NCBI GenBank assembly: GCA_036346225.1
Contig: JARFIW010000494.1
Coordinates: forward strand, 248,001-312,000
DNA from: Platerodrilus igneus
Taxonomy: Eukaryota; Arthropoda; Insecta; Coleoptera; Lycidae
Direction: 5' to 3'
DNA length: 64,000 bases
In this document: piece after piece, positions 44,290-56,679 of the stretch
Layout: each line of letters opens with the position of its first letter
How positions within the stretch are numbered: position 1 is the stretch's first letter
Notes under the pieces: model-generated
What the model was told of the DNA's origin: nothing
The model's database searches: none
Seen by the model: only the letters and a program-made list of their open reading frames with translations
Translations under genes and position numbers: made by a program

Positions 44290-45735
44290 CATTCATGACC
44301 TGCTAGAGTTTTTATACAAGAGATTTAGATTTAAGTTTCATTGTCATTATTATTTGTGCAATAAATTTATATCGACTAGTTTGCAGAAAACTTGTTTGCT
44401 TTCAAAAGTTAAAAAAGAATGCAATCATTACATCAATACCACCAACGTGACACTTTAAATCGGCTAAGTGTGTTGGCTACCACAAGGAAAGGTCCAGGGG
44501 GTGGGGTTGGTGTGTACGTAAGGAAGGAACTTAAATGTCAGGTTAATTTGTTTGGTTTGCAATTGACTCGTATACTTGAATATATTTTGGATAATGTTTA
44601 AATTAAATCGCAAAACTTTTACTGTAGGCACAGTATACAGATCCCCAAACTCTAATCCGCTTAGTTGTGTTGACGAACTAGATAATATATTATCTTATTT
44701 AGCACCAATGATGGATAATATAATATGTTTAGGTGATGTCAATGTGAATCTTTTCAATTTAAATAATATTATCACACACTGCATTGATTCTTATGGATTC
44801 ATCCAATTAATAAACGAACCTACGCGCATAGTAAATAACAGCAGTACTCTTTATTGATTCCATATATTTATCAAGTGATGAATTATTTGTTCGTGCAGGT
44901 ACTATTGATGCTGATATTGTTTCGGATCACAGAGAACATTATAGATTGTGTTAAGGATAAGATAAAAGTCATAATTAACAATACCTCTTCCATTAGTTAG
45001 TTCTTCAAGAAACTTCTGTTTAATACTTGACGATGATCTACGCTTTAAGTCACATGTTGCAAGGTTAATAAAAAGGTCGTATACAGCACTTAAACAACTA
45101 TATGCTTGTCGGTCTATACTAACCTTACAATTGAAAAAGCTGTTGTCGGAAGCTAGTTTTGTCATTATTTAACTATTGTAATTTTATATATGGTCCAAAC
45201 CTTGATAGCACTTCTATGACACAAATACAAAGGATTCAAAATACTTGTTGTCGTTTAGTTTTTGGACTAAAAAAATTTGATCATGTATCGCATAAGATAA
45301 AAGAGTTGCACTGGTTAAATATGGATAACTGCAGAAAACATCATTTGTTATGTTTTGTTCATAAAATAATTATAAATGACTTCAGAGGATATTGCTAAAA
45401 TATTAATGACACGCTCCAAAGTACATTGCATCAATATTAGACACACTAAAACTTTAACAATTCCCAAGCTACTGATTGCTATGTTTCAGAGAAGATTCAT
45501 CTATAATGCTGTTTCTACTTATAATGCAATTCCAGATGGATATAAAAATTTTTTACTTTTACTGCATTCAAGGTTTAAATCAGGGCGCATATTTTGCCTG
45601 TATGGACCTACAAACATGCCTTATATACTAATATTTAATGTAATATTAACAACAATAAAGTCAATTTCAATTCGAAAGCTGTTCGTATATTTATTACTAA
45701 ACGTTTATCTATTGACCTTAAAATGTGTAGTTTAA
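44290..45735 (+). pseudogene. Jockey/CR1-type LINE scrap lacking the RT
   Basis: The + strand carries the endonuclease (GPGGGVGVYVRKELK, TVGTVYRSPNSNPLSC, NIICLGDVNVNLF and, in the next frame, SSDELFVRAGTIDADIVSDH; 44480-44935). It then passes directly into the post-polymerase C-terminal region (IQRIQNTCCRLVFGL, KIKELHWLNMDNCRKHHLL, then VHCINIRHTKTLTIPK; 45160-45735). The whole reverse transcriptase is missing; a ~230-bp stretch of unclear origin lies between. It is a different family from the 38233-41260 LINE by sequence. Confidence 0.7.
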
Positions 45736-46740
45736 AAAATATTATTTACAAATGCCTGTTATTCACTTCTTTTCACCAATAGTTTTATATCATTTACATT
45801 GCTACGTATTGTGTAAAACAGTGTTCCTTTTAAGTTTTTGGTTGGTTACGACTTACTGTGGAAAAATACCTATATACACATTATTGTAAATGTTACAACA
45901 ATTGAACCTATTTTTATTTTCTTAGTTATTCATTAAAAATAAAACATTTGTAATAATTTTGTTTAATAAAGCACACTTTACAGGTAACAACTCAAAGTTT
46001 TTTTGTATTGGAAATACATTTTTGTTAAAAACTATTATAACATAGTATAAGCTTCACAAAGTAACACTGCTGTAATAATTTACTTATCGCTTGTAAACAT
46101 AAACATGAAAGTTTACAAACAACCATGGATGTTGAGGTTATGTCATTTTTGGCTTCATAAATATTCGCAATTAATCCAATCATTATTATATTACACTTAT
46201 CAAAAGGTAATTCACCATATATTATTAGTTTACTTTATTTCAATGCGACAAAAACAAAGTCCAAAATAATTCAATTTGAAATATTCTGGTTTTAAACCTT
46301 ATTCTACACATCATTAACAGTGCCATCTTCGGAAAAAGTCGTGAACAACTTCTATTAAAATGGCGTACCATTAATGTAATAATTCAATAAAATCCATTCA
46401 GTACACGACGGCTATCATGATCAATATTTTTGAAATTTTTTTAACAGAACGATTATATATGTATTCTGCTATCCAATGAATGCTTTTTTTTATATACAAA
46501 TTGATTATGTTAGATGTAGTAACTAAAATAAAGTAAGTGAATTTTTACCATTACTTTTAACAGCTATTTCTTGCTTATTACTGCACTTTAGAAAAAAAAG
46601 CAAACCTTCGTTAGAAAGTACAAAGTTTTGCGAGTCTAATGGTGAAGTTACATTTTGCATATTTTCAATCCAACAAAAGTTATTTACCAAACAGAATAAC
46701 CTGTTTTTTGATGGATTTTAGGCAGCCAACCGTACATCCG
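45736..46740. other. Right arm of the DNA transposon, non-coding
   Basis: AT-rich sequence between the nested LINE scrap and the right inverted repeat. No coding frame recognised. Confidence 0.5.
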
Positions 46741-48742
46741 ATCGCGCCCTTAAAGCTAAAATGGCCTTCCATGTTCCCCTGTTTTGCTTAAACCCAAATT
46801 GATCTTCTTCTAGTATTTCTTTAGCCCGTTTTTACATAATTCTGTAATGCTGTCTAACCTATTGTTCGAAAATTTTCACATCTATCTGCACCTCTCTTTT
46901 TGGTATAGTGATTATGCTGTAGCGTTTGAAATCTTTTAGAGTTTTGATTGTATTTTATTTACATCCAGCATCTTGTTATTTTTTTAGACCTTTCAATGCT
47001 AATTCAAACTCATCTCTAAGTATAGGATATCCCAAGTCATCATTTTTAATGTCTGAATACTGTTTTAATGCTTTTAGTTCCAGTCCTGCATATAAATTCT
47101 ATATATATTCTTGCCATCTATCCACTTTCTCTACATTTTCTATATTGATGTCTCTTTCTGTGCCCCTTATATTTTTACTATACAATTTCTATCCCTAAAT
47201 TCATTCTAGTTAGTTTATATGCTTCCTCTGTCTTCCTATTTCCATCTTAGTTTGTACTTCTTTAACTTTTCATCAATCCATTGTTCTTTAGCTTTTCTAC
47301 ATTTGCAAATAATTTCCCATTTTATGTCTTTGTATCACTGTTATAATGCTTTGTCTGGTTTGTTTTTTGTATTTTCGCCTTTCTTCTATAACATTCAGAA
47401 TATCCTTTGCATCCATGGTTTCTTATTTTCTTTTTGTTTATACCCCCAGACTGTATCTGGCTGCAATATATAAGCTGGATTTAATGTTATTCCATTCTGT
47501 TTCTACTTCCTTAGTATCAAATTTTCTCTATATCTTTCAACAATTCGTTTGACTTTTTCTTAATCTTTTGTCGATATCTATATCTTTTAGTCCCTCAAAA
47601 TCAAAGTGTTTTTTTCTGTTCCTCGTTTTTAAATTTTTATATTCTAGCACGGTTTTCATAATTACTAATGTTGTGGTCAGTGTCTATATCTGCTTCTGGG
47701 TAGGTTCTAGTCTTTTATTTAATTACTGAACCATTGTCTAACAAGAATGTAATCCATTTAATATCTCCCCAGTCTCCTAGCATCTTCCACGTGTATCGTC
47801 TTCTAGCATGATGTTAAAATAATGTGTTTGTGATGATCAAATTGTTTTTGTCATAAAACTCTATTAGCCCATTTCTCGTATTTCTCGTGCCTAAACCAAA
47901 GAAACCTACTACCACTAAAATCTCTTATAATTATTAAATTTTCATATCCTTTTAAGAATTTTAGTAATCTTCAGTATCTTTGTAGATCGCATCTACCGCT
48001 TCCTGGGTGTGGCTAAAGATGGGCATGTATACTTGTATTATTACTGTATTTACTGGTTTAGATCCAAATCTATCCATAAGTACTCTTTGGTTTTTTTGTA
48101 AATAGTTTCTTGCACAGTGTCCTATATTTTTCTGCAAAACTATCCCCACACCCGAATTTCTTTCTTGTGATTCCGTTTGAATTACCTTAATGCCTCTGCG
48201 CTAAAAATCTCTCGCCTCTAACCACCAAACTTCACTAATCCCCACTATATGTAATGCAAACCTATCCATTTCCATTTGTAAATTCTCTAGCTGGCGTCTA
48301 TGCTTCTAACATTCCATTCTCCGACTCTCAATATGTTTCCGATTCTTTTTTCTGCTTATTGAAATTACTGATCACATCTTCGAAGCAGTCTCCACCTGGA
48401 GATCCGAATGGCAGACTATTTCAACTTCGGATTCTTTTACCTCAAAGAATGTAATTATTTCTTAAAACAATCTTGGTACAATGTGTAACTGGTGGTTTCT
48501 CGTTGCCTTCCACATCGCAGTAGTGTTACAATGACATACCGACCCCTATGATCTCTGTCACTTTAAGTACTGAAAGAGCTGCTGCCTTTTTTCGGGGACC
48601 TGTATTAGTCTGGTTGCTCACTAAAGACCCCACTAATTTGGTTAAACCTATATTTCAGCTCTTTAGCTCACTCAACATGCAAGCGATTCTACTCGTTCTA
48701 GTATTCCACAACTTCTTTGAGATTCAGGTCTGTTCAGAACAG

Positions 48743-49479
48743 CAACTATTTATGTAAATATAAAAATTTTGACTATGTTATTATTACCATAAGTTGCTGA
48801 AAGTCAAACATTGGTGTATCATGCTGTAACAAACTACGATAGCTAATTAGGAGAGAAAAGTGGACTGTATAAAAAATTAAGTGATATTTTAACAAACAAC
48901 AAATAATTAATGTTTTTAACCAAATCAAACGTTTACTAAAAGCACTCACCTGGTAATTTATGAAGCCGTGCCAACGAAAAACGGTGTAACATCTTCTTTG
49001 CCTTTTGCGGGTGAAGCGAAACACATTTATTTCACTAGCGGTTCTGACGAAAAGCAGTTTATAATTTGTTCTATGTAGAACGTGTAAAATAGCGATGCGG
49101 ACAATTCGAACGACAAATCGATTCTCCAGAGCTTCGTGGATTTTCCAATCAATACACTGTGTTCTTGCACATGCGGAATAGTCGTTTATCACTCGCGGCA
49201 CTTGTTTGCACGTGCTTCCAGTAAACCATGGAAATTTTACTAACAAATTTAAATATCCCTAGGCGGACGTAAATAATTAACAAACTGAATAGAAAATAAA
49301 ATGTAGCTATAAATTATTTACACTATAAACGGAGCAATTTGAAATTATGATTAATTTTTATTTTAAGACAAAGGTATCAAACTCTTGTGATTGTAAAAGC
49401 TGCTCTTGTAAAAATATCATGTTCCATATTTTTGAATTAATATTTGAATGAGAACTGTAATAGGAACTTTTTTTTCTAG
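48743..49479. other. End of intron 4
   Basis: Between the LINE and exon 5. The block 48950-49240 is less AT-rich, and the minus strand is open for 157 codons (49246-48773), but I recognise no domain in it. The last ~200 bp are AT-rich and end in the pyrimidine tract of the exon 5 acceptor. Confidence 0.4.
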
Positions 49480-49530
49480 CTGAAAAATCTGATAAAATTA
49501 TTCCTGTAAAAACTTCACCAGGCCACCCAG
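49480..49530 (+). CDS. Host gene exon 5: linker
   Basis: A 51-bp exon between TTTTTTTTCTAG and CCAG|GTAACT, phase 1 in and phase 1 out. It encodes a proline/lysine linker, EKSDKIIPVKTSPGHP, in the frame that continues exon 4 (C+CT gives proline after the final cysteine of QCCPSDWIC). It is followed by a 54-bp intron. No cysteines; it probably spaces the third module from the last one. Confidence 0.7.
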
Positions 49531-49584
49531 GTAACTAAGGTCTCAAATATTTTTAACAAATATTATGTATTATTATCATTTTAG

Positions 49585-49716
49585 ATTTAAAATGTAAATA
49601 TGGCAAGCAAAAGTTGAATATAGGGGATTCGTTTAAAAAACAATACTGGTTTTGGAGGATTAGACACATGCGAATGTCGTATTCCACCATTTGTGACTTG
49701 TCAACACACTTATTAA
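49585..49716 (+). CDS. Host gene exon 6: last half module and stop (1-base frameshift)
   Basis: After the acceptor TCATTTTAG the frame begins DLKCKYGKQKLNIGDSFKKQ (phase 1 entry), again the C.YG......GDS.. start of a vWC-like module. At TGGTTTTGGAGG (49646-49657) one extra base shifts the frame. In the next frame it continues GLDTCECRIPPFVTCQHTY and stops at TAA 49714-49716, supplying the expected C-x-C...C end. Both halves fit the family pattern so well that the extra base in the T-run is more likely a sequence error than a real lesion. An AATAAA follows 127 bp downstream. Confidence 0.7.
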
Positions 49717-49842
49717 CCAACACCATATCCAATCTATTATTGAATAATAATTGTTCAAAAATAAGTTTAAGTGCATTTAGCCTCTGTACTATGGCCCTAC
49801 ATTAAATATATTGTATTTCATATACATTTTATGGGGTTTTCA

Positions 49843-49848
49843 AATAAA
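49843..49848 (+). terminator. Poly(A) signal of the cysteine-rich gene
   Basis: AATAAA 127 bp after the stop codon, followed about 13 bp later by a GT-rich stretch (TTAGTTGTTGTTAGT). This is the expected cleavage and polyadenylation context, giving a short 3' UTR. Confidence 0.55.
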
Positions 49849-50084
49849 TTGAAATGGATATTAGTTGTTGTTAGTACTGCACAAAAAATGTTTATTTGTA
49901 GTTTTAAATATTTTAAAAATGTGGTAATATTAATGGAATAGAGATAGAAGACATGATACTTTTATTCTGCTTATTGCTAGCAGTTCCTAATAAAAATGTA
50001 TTGAGTCTAGTAAATTTTAACCCTTCCAGCAAAAAAATTGGTGTTTGGAACCAAGGGGTATATCACATATAAACTAATATTATA

Positions 50085-51290
50085 TATATTGTTGTGATAT
50101 CCTTCTGTGTATGCGGGAACTGGCTCCTTTCAACAAAAAAATTCTAGTCCCACCGATTGGGCGTCATAAACTGCTGTGATCCTGTTTTCACCTCGGCTGC
50201 TCACCTAATTTTATAAACCTCCTCATTCATAAAATTAAACAACACATTCCTACCACAAACATCAACGTTAACTCTATTTACATCAATATTCAGAATACAT
50301 TAAATTTTCAAATTAAATTTCAGCATAAAATTCAGTTTTAAAAAGAATTTCAAGATTAATTTTATTATCACTTTAACGTGCATCCAGAATTAAAGTCTTT
50401 GTTGGATGCCTACTAATTAATATAACAATATAAGCAGACCGGAGTCTGAGTATAAAGGGAGCATCTACCACCCTTTACGTTAATTAACCAGGTTCGTCTA
50501 ATTGAGCTCAAAGACATACCCATATTTTTATCATAATCCAGAACATCAATACTAAATACCCTTTCTACTTAAACAAGCAAATTTCACCTTAAAATTAAAA
50601 TATTATTGTTAGTACCATTTCACTACTGTCCATTTTGAGTAAATCAATTATAAAGTTATTCAACACACACAAAATCTCAAAGTTCAAACAAAATAGTATA
50701 ATTTACCCGAAGGTTACTTGCACTCGTAGCTTCAATGTACATCGTCCCTTTTGTTAATCACACCATTCCAACTGGGTTATATTTACGGCTTCTAATTCTC
50801 AACGCTTTTAAAATTTTCTCCATCACCATTTATTTAAAGTTGTTTCTGGGCTTTTCCGGAACTCATCTGTGTATATCTGACCCTTGTTTCGTGGATCCAG
50901 ACACGTATTTGAACCATTTAATTATTAACACCCCGAAAAATAGCAAAGAAATTCATGTGGCTTTCACCAATATACGCCAAAACTGCCTACTTTTGTGTAT
51001 ACATTTGTCGTTGTAAATTTTGCTAATTGGTACAGTGATACTAAATTTTATTACCTTGTATCTAAGTGCACTGAAGTACATTCATGTTAGCACGTTTGAA
51101 TCACTAAAATATACGAGCAAAATTTTAAATTATTTTATCAAACTAAAATGCACTGTTTAACATCTTGAATCAAGTCGCGGATGTAAGAGCTTTTAACGCA
51201 TCGAATAGTCAAAAGTCTAAGAGAAGCTTGTTTATATTCACCTCGGTATATATATCAAAAAGCCTGTCTGTCGGTCTGTTCCCCAAAACA
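50085..51290 (-). mobile_element. LTR/leader fragment, copy A of a 1.2-kb direct repeat
   Basis: Repeated in the same orientation at 62764-64000 with high identity over many blocks. Read on the minus strand, the left end holds TGACGCCCAATCGGTGGGACT (near 50155), a variant of the lysine-tRNA-type primer binding sequence, followed by a short leader that runs into a TATATATA stretch. The body to the right would be the 3' part of a minus-strand LTR. No coding frame. The repeat continues with similar composition at least to 51290; the LTR start is not found. Confidence 0.6.
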
Positions 51291-52355
51291 GACAATTCTT
51301 AAGAATTTCTCATTCTATGTTCCCAGTCCGTCGCTCGCGCGTCGGTTTTTACGAATTTTTCACTCGCCCCATTTAAATCTCAGAAATTCTCACACGGTAC
51401 GAAGACATGTCCGAGAAAAACTAATTAATTTTGTACAGAAATTGTTGTTTCTCCCTCTGATATTTGCATCCTATTTTCAACCAATTGTGACCCTCGTGAC
51501 GTTGCTTAAATCACGCCTTTACTATATGTGTCTTTGCTTGACGCATTTTCTCTTCCTTTTCTAACCTGTTCGTATTGGTGCAAATTGATATTCTTTATTA
51601 TCGATTATATTTTAGTCCATGTGGACTATCTGGGTTAAATAACCCCGTATCGCACATTCTCGTGAATATTAAGCCCCGGTTTCTCCAAGATTCTTTGAAA
51701 CCATTTGTTATCTACACAATTTTCGCCGTACGTGATATTTAAACTACGCAGGTGTTCAAAATAATATTAATTCTCAGAGCTTTTAAATAAACCCTGTTTT
51801 GTATTTCATGCAAAGCATCTGACCGTTTCAATATCCTTAGAATCGACATGTTTATCTAAACAAATTAAACTGAAATTGCCTTTTAAAATACGCAGGTGTG
51901 TTCAAACATCCTACTTCTAACTAACACTTCTAGGATTTGCTTTTTATTGGGTTTTACAAGTTTCTATAGATATTATCTGTTACTAACGATTCAATTAACT
52001 TCAATTAAAATTGACTTCTATCCTTTCATTTTTAGCGAATACAAGTTAAATATTAATTATTATGTGTACACTTTGTTTTACTACCGGTTACTTAAAATAG
52101 GGTTAATTAATATAAATTTTGCACGTAATTTCCATTTGTTTAGGAATAATTACATTACACGCAGAGCTTTTAATACTGCTTCTTTTGATATAAAGCGTCT
52201 TGTACATGATTTAAATCTCTTATGTTTAATGAAACTAATAAATTTTTATGCTTCACGGTTTTAATAACGCGTATTATCTAATAATATTCATTATACACGG
52301 TGATTAAAATTATTTGATGTGATTATTTAATTTTCTACCCTGGTCTAAATATGAG

Positions 52356-52358
<3 letters not shown>
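51291..52358. other. Probable continuation of LTR copy A, AT-rich
   Basis: Directly continues copy A. Its counterpart in copy B would lie beyond the window end. Frames such as 51896-52264 are AT-rich and without motifs. Confidence 0.35.

Positions 52359-52393
<35 letters not shown>
52359..52393. repeat. (TA)n microsatellite
   Basis: About 35 bp of pure TA repeat. Confidence 0.95.
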
Positions 52394-52395
<2 letters not shown>

Positions 52396-54474
52396 ACGTG
52401 GAATTATAGGTTAAATAGGTGTAGACAATAAAATTGATCAACTGTGTACATAGAAAATAGCTATTTATTTATTTACGCGCCAAAATAATCAGTTTAGATA
52501 GTGAAGACGGACGGTTATTAACAGATTTTGTAATTCTAAATTAGAAAGTTAAAATTGCACAAAGGGAAAAAGCTTTTGAGTACATAAAAAACTCAAGAAT
52601 ACGCAAATTAATTGTAATAATTTTAAATCTCAACGCATGGGATAGGAAACGGAGTTTTCAAATATAGAAAATCAGTAATTTAAACGCAAAGATGTTCATT
52701 TACATAAACGAAAACGGTCGTTTCACAAATCCTAAGAAGGGGAGAAACTTGGAATTGTTATTTTAAATAACAAGTGGCTTTGAAGAAACACCTGTAGTTA
52801 AATGCCAGGTTCATAGAACTGGATTATACGTTGAGACAGAATTTCAATGGTATTGTTGCAACGGTCGATTTGACAAACTGCTAACAATAACAACTGCTTT
52901 GAAGACTAAGTGAAATGAACGATCTATAATGTAAAACAGACAGAGAAACGTATAAAAAAGCGTTGGTTACAATTCACGTCTAAATACACGGATAAATACG
53001 AAGGCCAACATCAATATCGATTTTCTGTAGCTTGAGAGGGGTTTCTAAATGAGACAATAAGCATGGGTAGAACGGAGAAAGATAGCTGATAGGTGGAGCG
53101 TAGTGATGAGGGAGAACTATATCATTGGTTTAAGGTGAAGCACTTGTGAGAAGCGCGCGTCCGTTAAGGTATTAAATAAATTTCAGTGTAATATTATAAT
53201 AATCTCGGAATTTTTCAGACGTTACGTTCAAAATTTGTAGAAATGTTTTTAAAAATAAACTTTTCAATGAAGAGAGGTTCCATTGAGGGGTGTGAAAAGC
53301 AATAAATACTCGGACAAAGATATTAAAGCTCTCTTTCCTTTTTGATCTGAGATCGCGCTTAGATCTGCTACGTAATAATAGTATATGCTCTTACGGGTAT
53401 TAATTATTGTGTATTCGGTAAAGTAGCATACAACATCCTATTTGAGAATATCTAAAGCTGTAGTAACGTACCGCAAAAATAGTAAAAGTGATATTGCACG
53501 AGTGGGTGCAAAGGTCTAGATAAAAGTTGCCGTCACTACAACGACTCTATTGAATGAAGGGATGGTACTTGGGTAAGCGAATCCTAAAGCTTAACTAGTA
53601 TGCATAAAGTGTATTTGGTATGGAATGTTAAGTTTGAATAAGCAAATATCTGGGTAGAAGATTAGAGGTGGTGGCAAAGATTTGGATAGTGGGGATCAGT
53701 TGGATCCAGACATAATCAAAGTATATGGACACAACAACGAGGGTTTCTGATACCCATCTTCAGAGGTGACGAAGGACGAAGACTTCTCCAGGTAAAAAAA
53801 CTTAATTTCCTGTTTTTGTATAAACATTTGTGTTGATATTTTTGTGTTCGAGTGTTTTGACTTATTGGGGGTGTATTTATTACCATAAAACTCGTTTAAA
53901 GGGGTATATGTGCAGGACAATTAATCTTGATTATTTAAAAAGGTTTATTGATCCTATGTAAATGTTTATTCATGATATAAAATGTTGTTGTAAGGAGTAA
54001 ACGAATCTTTAAATTTGTTTTTAATAAAAATGCGAGTTTAAAAGCATTTAGAGGAACTGGGTTATAATGAGCTCAAAATAGACCAGAATAAAATTAATCT
54101 AGGATTGCATGAGGAGCCCATATTCGTATTAAATAGAATTTGTTGATATATATTAAAATCCAGGACTTAAAAGTATTTAATGATTGAGGTGGTAACAGTT
54201 TTAGCAAACTGTCTGTGCCAAGGTGTAAATATTTTATTAATAATGGAAACTTGTTAATATGTGTAAATAAAAAGGTTGTATGTTCTGTTGCATTATTTGA
54301 GTGGTAATTTCATTTGACTGTGTTTGTGAGAAAGGAAGGTGTTTAGGATGGTAGGTATTCAAGAAGAAGCCGATTGCTGAGCTAGCCAGGGTGAGCAGAA
54401 ATAAGGAAGCGTTCCAAAAGGAAGTGTAAGAAAATTTTATTTTTACATATTTTTTTTGTTGAAATCCACGGCAA
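52394..54474 (+). other. Probable long LTR preceding the primer-binding site at 54480
   Basis: Non-coding. It ends just before GACGCCCAATTCGTGGAGCT (54481), a primer-binding-like sequence on the + strand, so part of this stretch is probably a long + strand LTR. Its start is not defined. The minus frame at 53696-53920 has no recognisable domain. Confidence 0.35.
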
Positions 54475-54547
54475 TTTTATGACGCCCAATTCGTGGAGCT
54501 TGATTGGTTTTTAGGAAATATACGAGTGTTCATAACAATCCACGGGA

Positions 54548-54587
<40 letters not shown>

Positions 54588-54590
54588 CTA
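54475..54590 (+). mobile_element. Retroelement leader: primer-binding site plus (TA)n
   Basis: TTATGACGCCCAATTCGTGG followed by AGCTTGATTGG, then about 55 bp of leader, then a 36-bp (TA)n (54550-54585). The same order, primer-binding-like sequence then (TA)n 50-80 bp downstream, is seen in copies A, B and at 58645-58733. Confidence 0.6.
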
Positions 54591-56332
54591 TGATAAGGGG
54601 TTTATTTAAGAGGTATACTGAGTCGTGGTGGTCGCGTAATACAAGAAAATAGTACTAGGAATTAGAAAACTGCATTTAATTAGCATGAAAAACACGTAAT
54701 TCGCATATTATGCGAAACAAATATTTAACACCTTTTATAAGGACCGCAATTAACTTTAATCAATGCCAATAAGCATGTCCTTCAATAATATAAACATATT
54801 CAGTACAGAAATAATTATACACGCAATTAAAATAGTTCTAAATCAAGAAGCGTTCATAAATAGATACGCATGGAATAAGGTAAAAGCTAAATCATCACGC
54901 AATATCTATAAAATTAAGTATGTGATAATGAAAGAAGATAGTAAAGCGCTCTGATAAAGAAACGCATATTTCAAAAGAAATTAGTTTTAAACACAAGATA
55001 GGAACGAAAATATGTTGATGTACGTCATTTATGCTACGTGATTTTATTCATAAAATTCGTTCGATTGCCAAAAACCTTAATCTACACAAACAAGAGCCAT
55101 AAGCTAAATTAAAGGCCAAGGTAAATTGAAATTTCCAGTAATAATACCAAAACAAGCGGTCAAAGATCAACAAATAATAGAAATATTAGGAGAATACGTG
55201 ATCACTGAATCGTTCCATCAGAAATAAACGTGTAAAATCCAAAGAAATACCCAAAACAACCTGTGGTTGGCTGCAATCTTTGAAGGACAGTTCAGATAAA
55301 CCAATGAATTTTAGATAGGAATAGACTATATAACGCCCTCAATTAGAACCACGTAGAAGCTGCGTCACTGTTACTCAAAAATTTATGCGTCGAATTAATA
55401 TTTAAATTAAATAATTAAAATTTGTGAAAAGTGGTGTTATACAATATTTTAAAATAAATTATAGTGAAAATAGATTAAAAAAAAGGTGTCGCCGTTTGCT
55501 GGAAAACGTGAGTAGAAATTTTATTAATTAATTTAGGTTAAATAATTATAATGTAGGGCTCTAAGAAAACTCTAAGTTACCTCTAAGTCAAGACAAGGAA
55601 AATTCTAAGTTACGTCTAAGTCACTACAACTTTAAGTTACGACAAGCAAATCTAAATAAAGCACGCAGTAAATTTTGGAAATAAATTAATGACAATTATT
55701 GGTTCAAATTCACGTAAGGAAGCACAAGGCAGAGCATTGTTTTAAAAGAAACTACTCGATTGAAGGTAATCAAGGGGTGTTGATCCACAACACGCAGCAG
55801 CAGAGCAAAGGGGAAAACAAAGAAGGACACACCGGCAAAACTACAGGTCAGGGCTACCATAACAAGGCATTATTTCAATTTTTTATTTTTTCTATATTTT
55901 GTAAAGAGTAAACAAAAATATTTATATACGCAAAAATTTATGTAAAAAGGGGAAAGGTCTTGAACGTTCTAGATTTTCCAGTAATAGTATCATTTTTGGT
56001 GGCTTTAAATTAAAGAAAGGGAGATATAATTTTGGGGATAAATATCTAAATATTATAAATTGATTCAAGGGTTTATTTTTCATATAGTAAAACTGTGAAG
56101 TGTAGATATTATTTTCTTCTCATTATACAAATATTGATCGACTTCATTTTATCATTTTAAATAGGAAAAGTTTTAGGGAAAGCGTTAATTTATTTGATTA
56201 TCGTAACGTTGTCCATTCTGTGTGAGTTAAACTGAGCTAGCCAAGGCATAATTAAAATTAGAATATTAGGAAGAGACACAGAGCGGCGGCAGACAGCAGG
56301 AAACGTTTATTACATCGGCAGGCAGCGTTATC
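54591..56332. other. Non-coding, retroelement-like debris
   Basis: AT-rich. 55320-55400 contains ACTATATAACGCCCTC, a TATA-like word with a plausible promoter layout, and 55500 has a GTGAGTAG. 55560-55650 contains a short repeated word CTAAGTTACSTCTAAGTCA. I assign no gene. Confidence 0.35.
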
Positions 56333-56353
56333 ATATATATATATATATATATA
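56333..56353. repeat. (TA)n microsatellite
   Basis: About 20 bp of TA repeat to the left of the palindrome. Confidence 0.9.
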
Positions 56354-56390
56354 AAGTTGATCTTGCTTTTAATAACGAACGTATTTGTTA

Positions 56391-56679
56391 TAAATTAATT
56401 GATTTTGTATGAATATTGGGATAATTTCGTTCGAAATAAGATAGTGGTTTGGTTTAAAACATTTATAACACTTAACGTTTCGGAAAATTTGTTTCCTTAA
56501 GTTGTAACAACAACTTTCAATGAGATGACGTTATATGTCAAAACTGGTTTTCTATAAAACACATAAACTTATGATTAAGGAAACAAATTTTCCGAAACGT
56601 TAAGTGTTATAAATGTTTTAAACCAAACCACTATCTTATTTCGAACGAAATTATCCCAATATTCATACAAAATCAATTA

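Larger units (their letters stand above)
42175..46749 (+). mobile_element. 4.6-kb DNA transposon with TTAA/TA target duplication
   Basis: Inserted in LINE copy 5 at TTAA: TTAA (42171-42174), then GGGCGCGAT (42175-42183) ... ATCGCGCCC (46741-46749), then TTAA (46750-46753). The 9-bp inverted repeat is perfect and extends with mismatches (GGGCGCGATAGCAT against GGGCGCGATCGGAT). Because TTAA is itself symmetric, the sequence cannot decide between a 4-bp TTAA duplication and a TA duplication with AGGGCGCGAT ends. The transposase inside is of the IS630/Tc1/mariner type, which normally duplicates TA. A LINE scrap is nested at 44290-45735. Confidence 0.8.
41829..48742 (-). mobile_element. RTE-type LINE, copy 5, split by a DNA transposon
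   Basis: Minus-strand LINE in two pieces: 41829-42170 (reverse transcriptase, including the AFDNVKW-type block and RQG region) and 46754-48742 (rest of the polymerase, linker, endonuclease with the VIIQVYMPIFSHTQEAVDAI block near 48080, and 5' UTR). The two pieces join without loss once the 42175-46749 element and one TTAA are removed. The 5' end reads TTCTGAACAGACCTG at 48742. The 3' end of the LINE is missing. Both pieces carry numerous stops. Confidence 0.85.

Noticed and set aside
44902..45165. 87-codon minus frame between LINE endonuclease and C-terminus
   Set aside because: No similarity that I can recognise; the + strand context is LINE, so I treat it as chance or a small inverted scrap.
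48773..49246. 157-codon minus frame just before exon 5
   Set aside because: No recognisable domain, no start context and no conserved motif; kept only as a note on composition.
51896..52264. 122-codon + frame
   Set aside because: AT-rich translation (poly I/N/F/Y/L) in probable LTR sequence; no domain.
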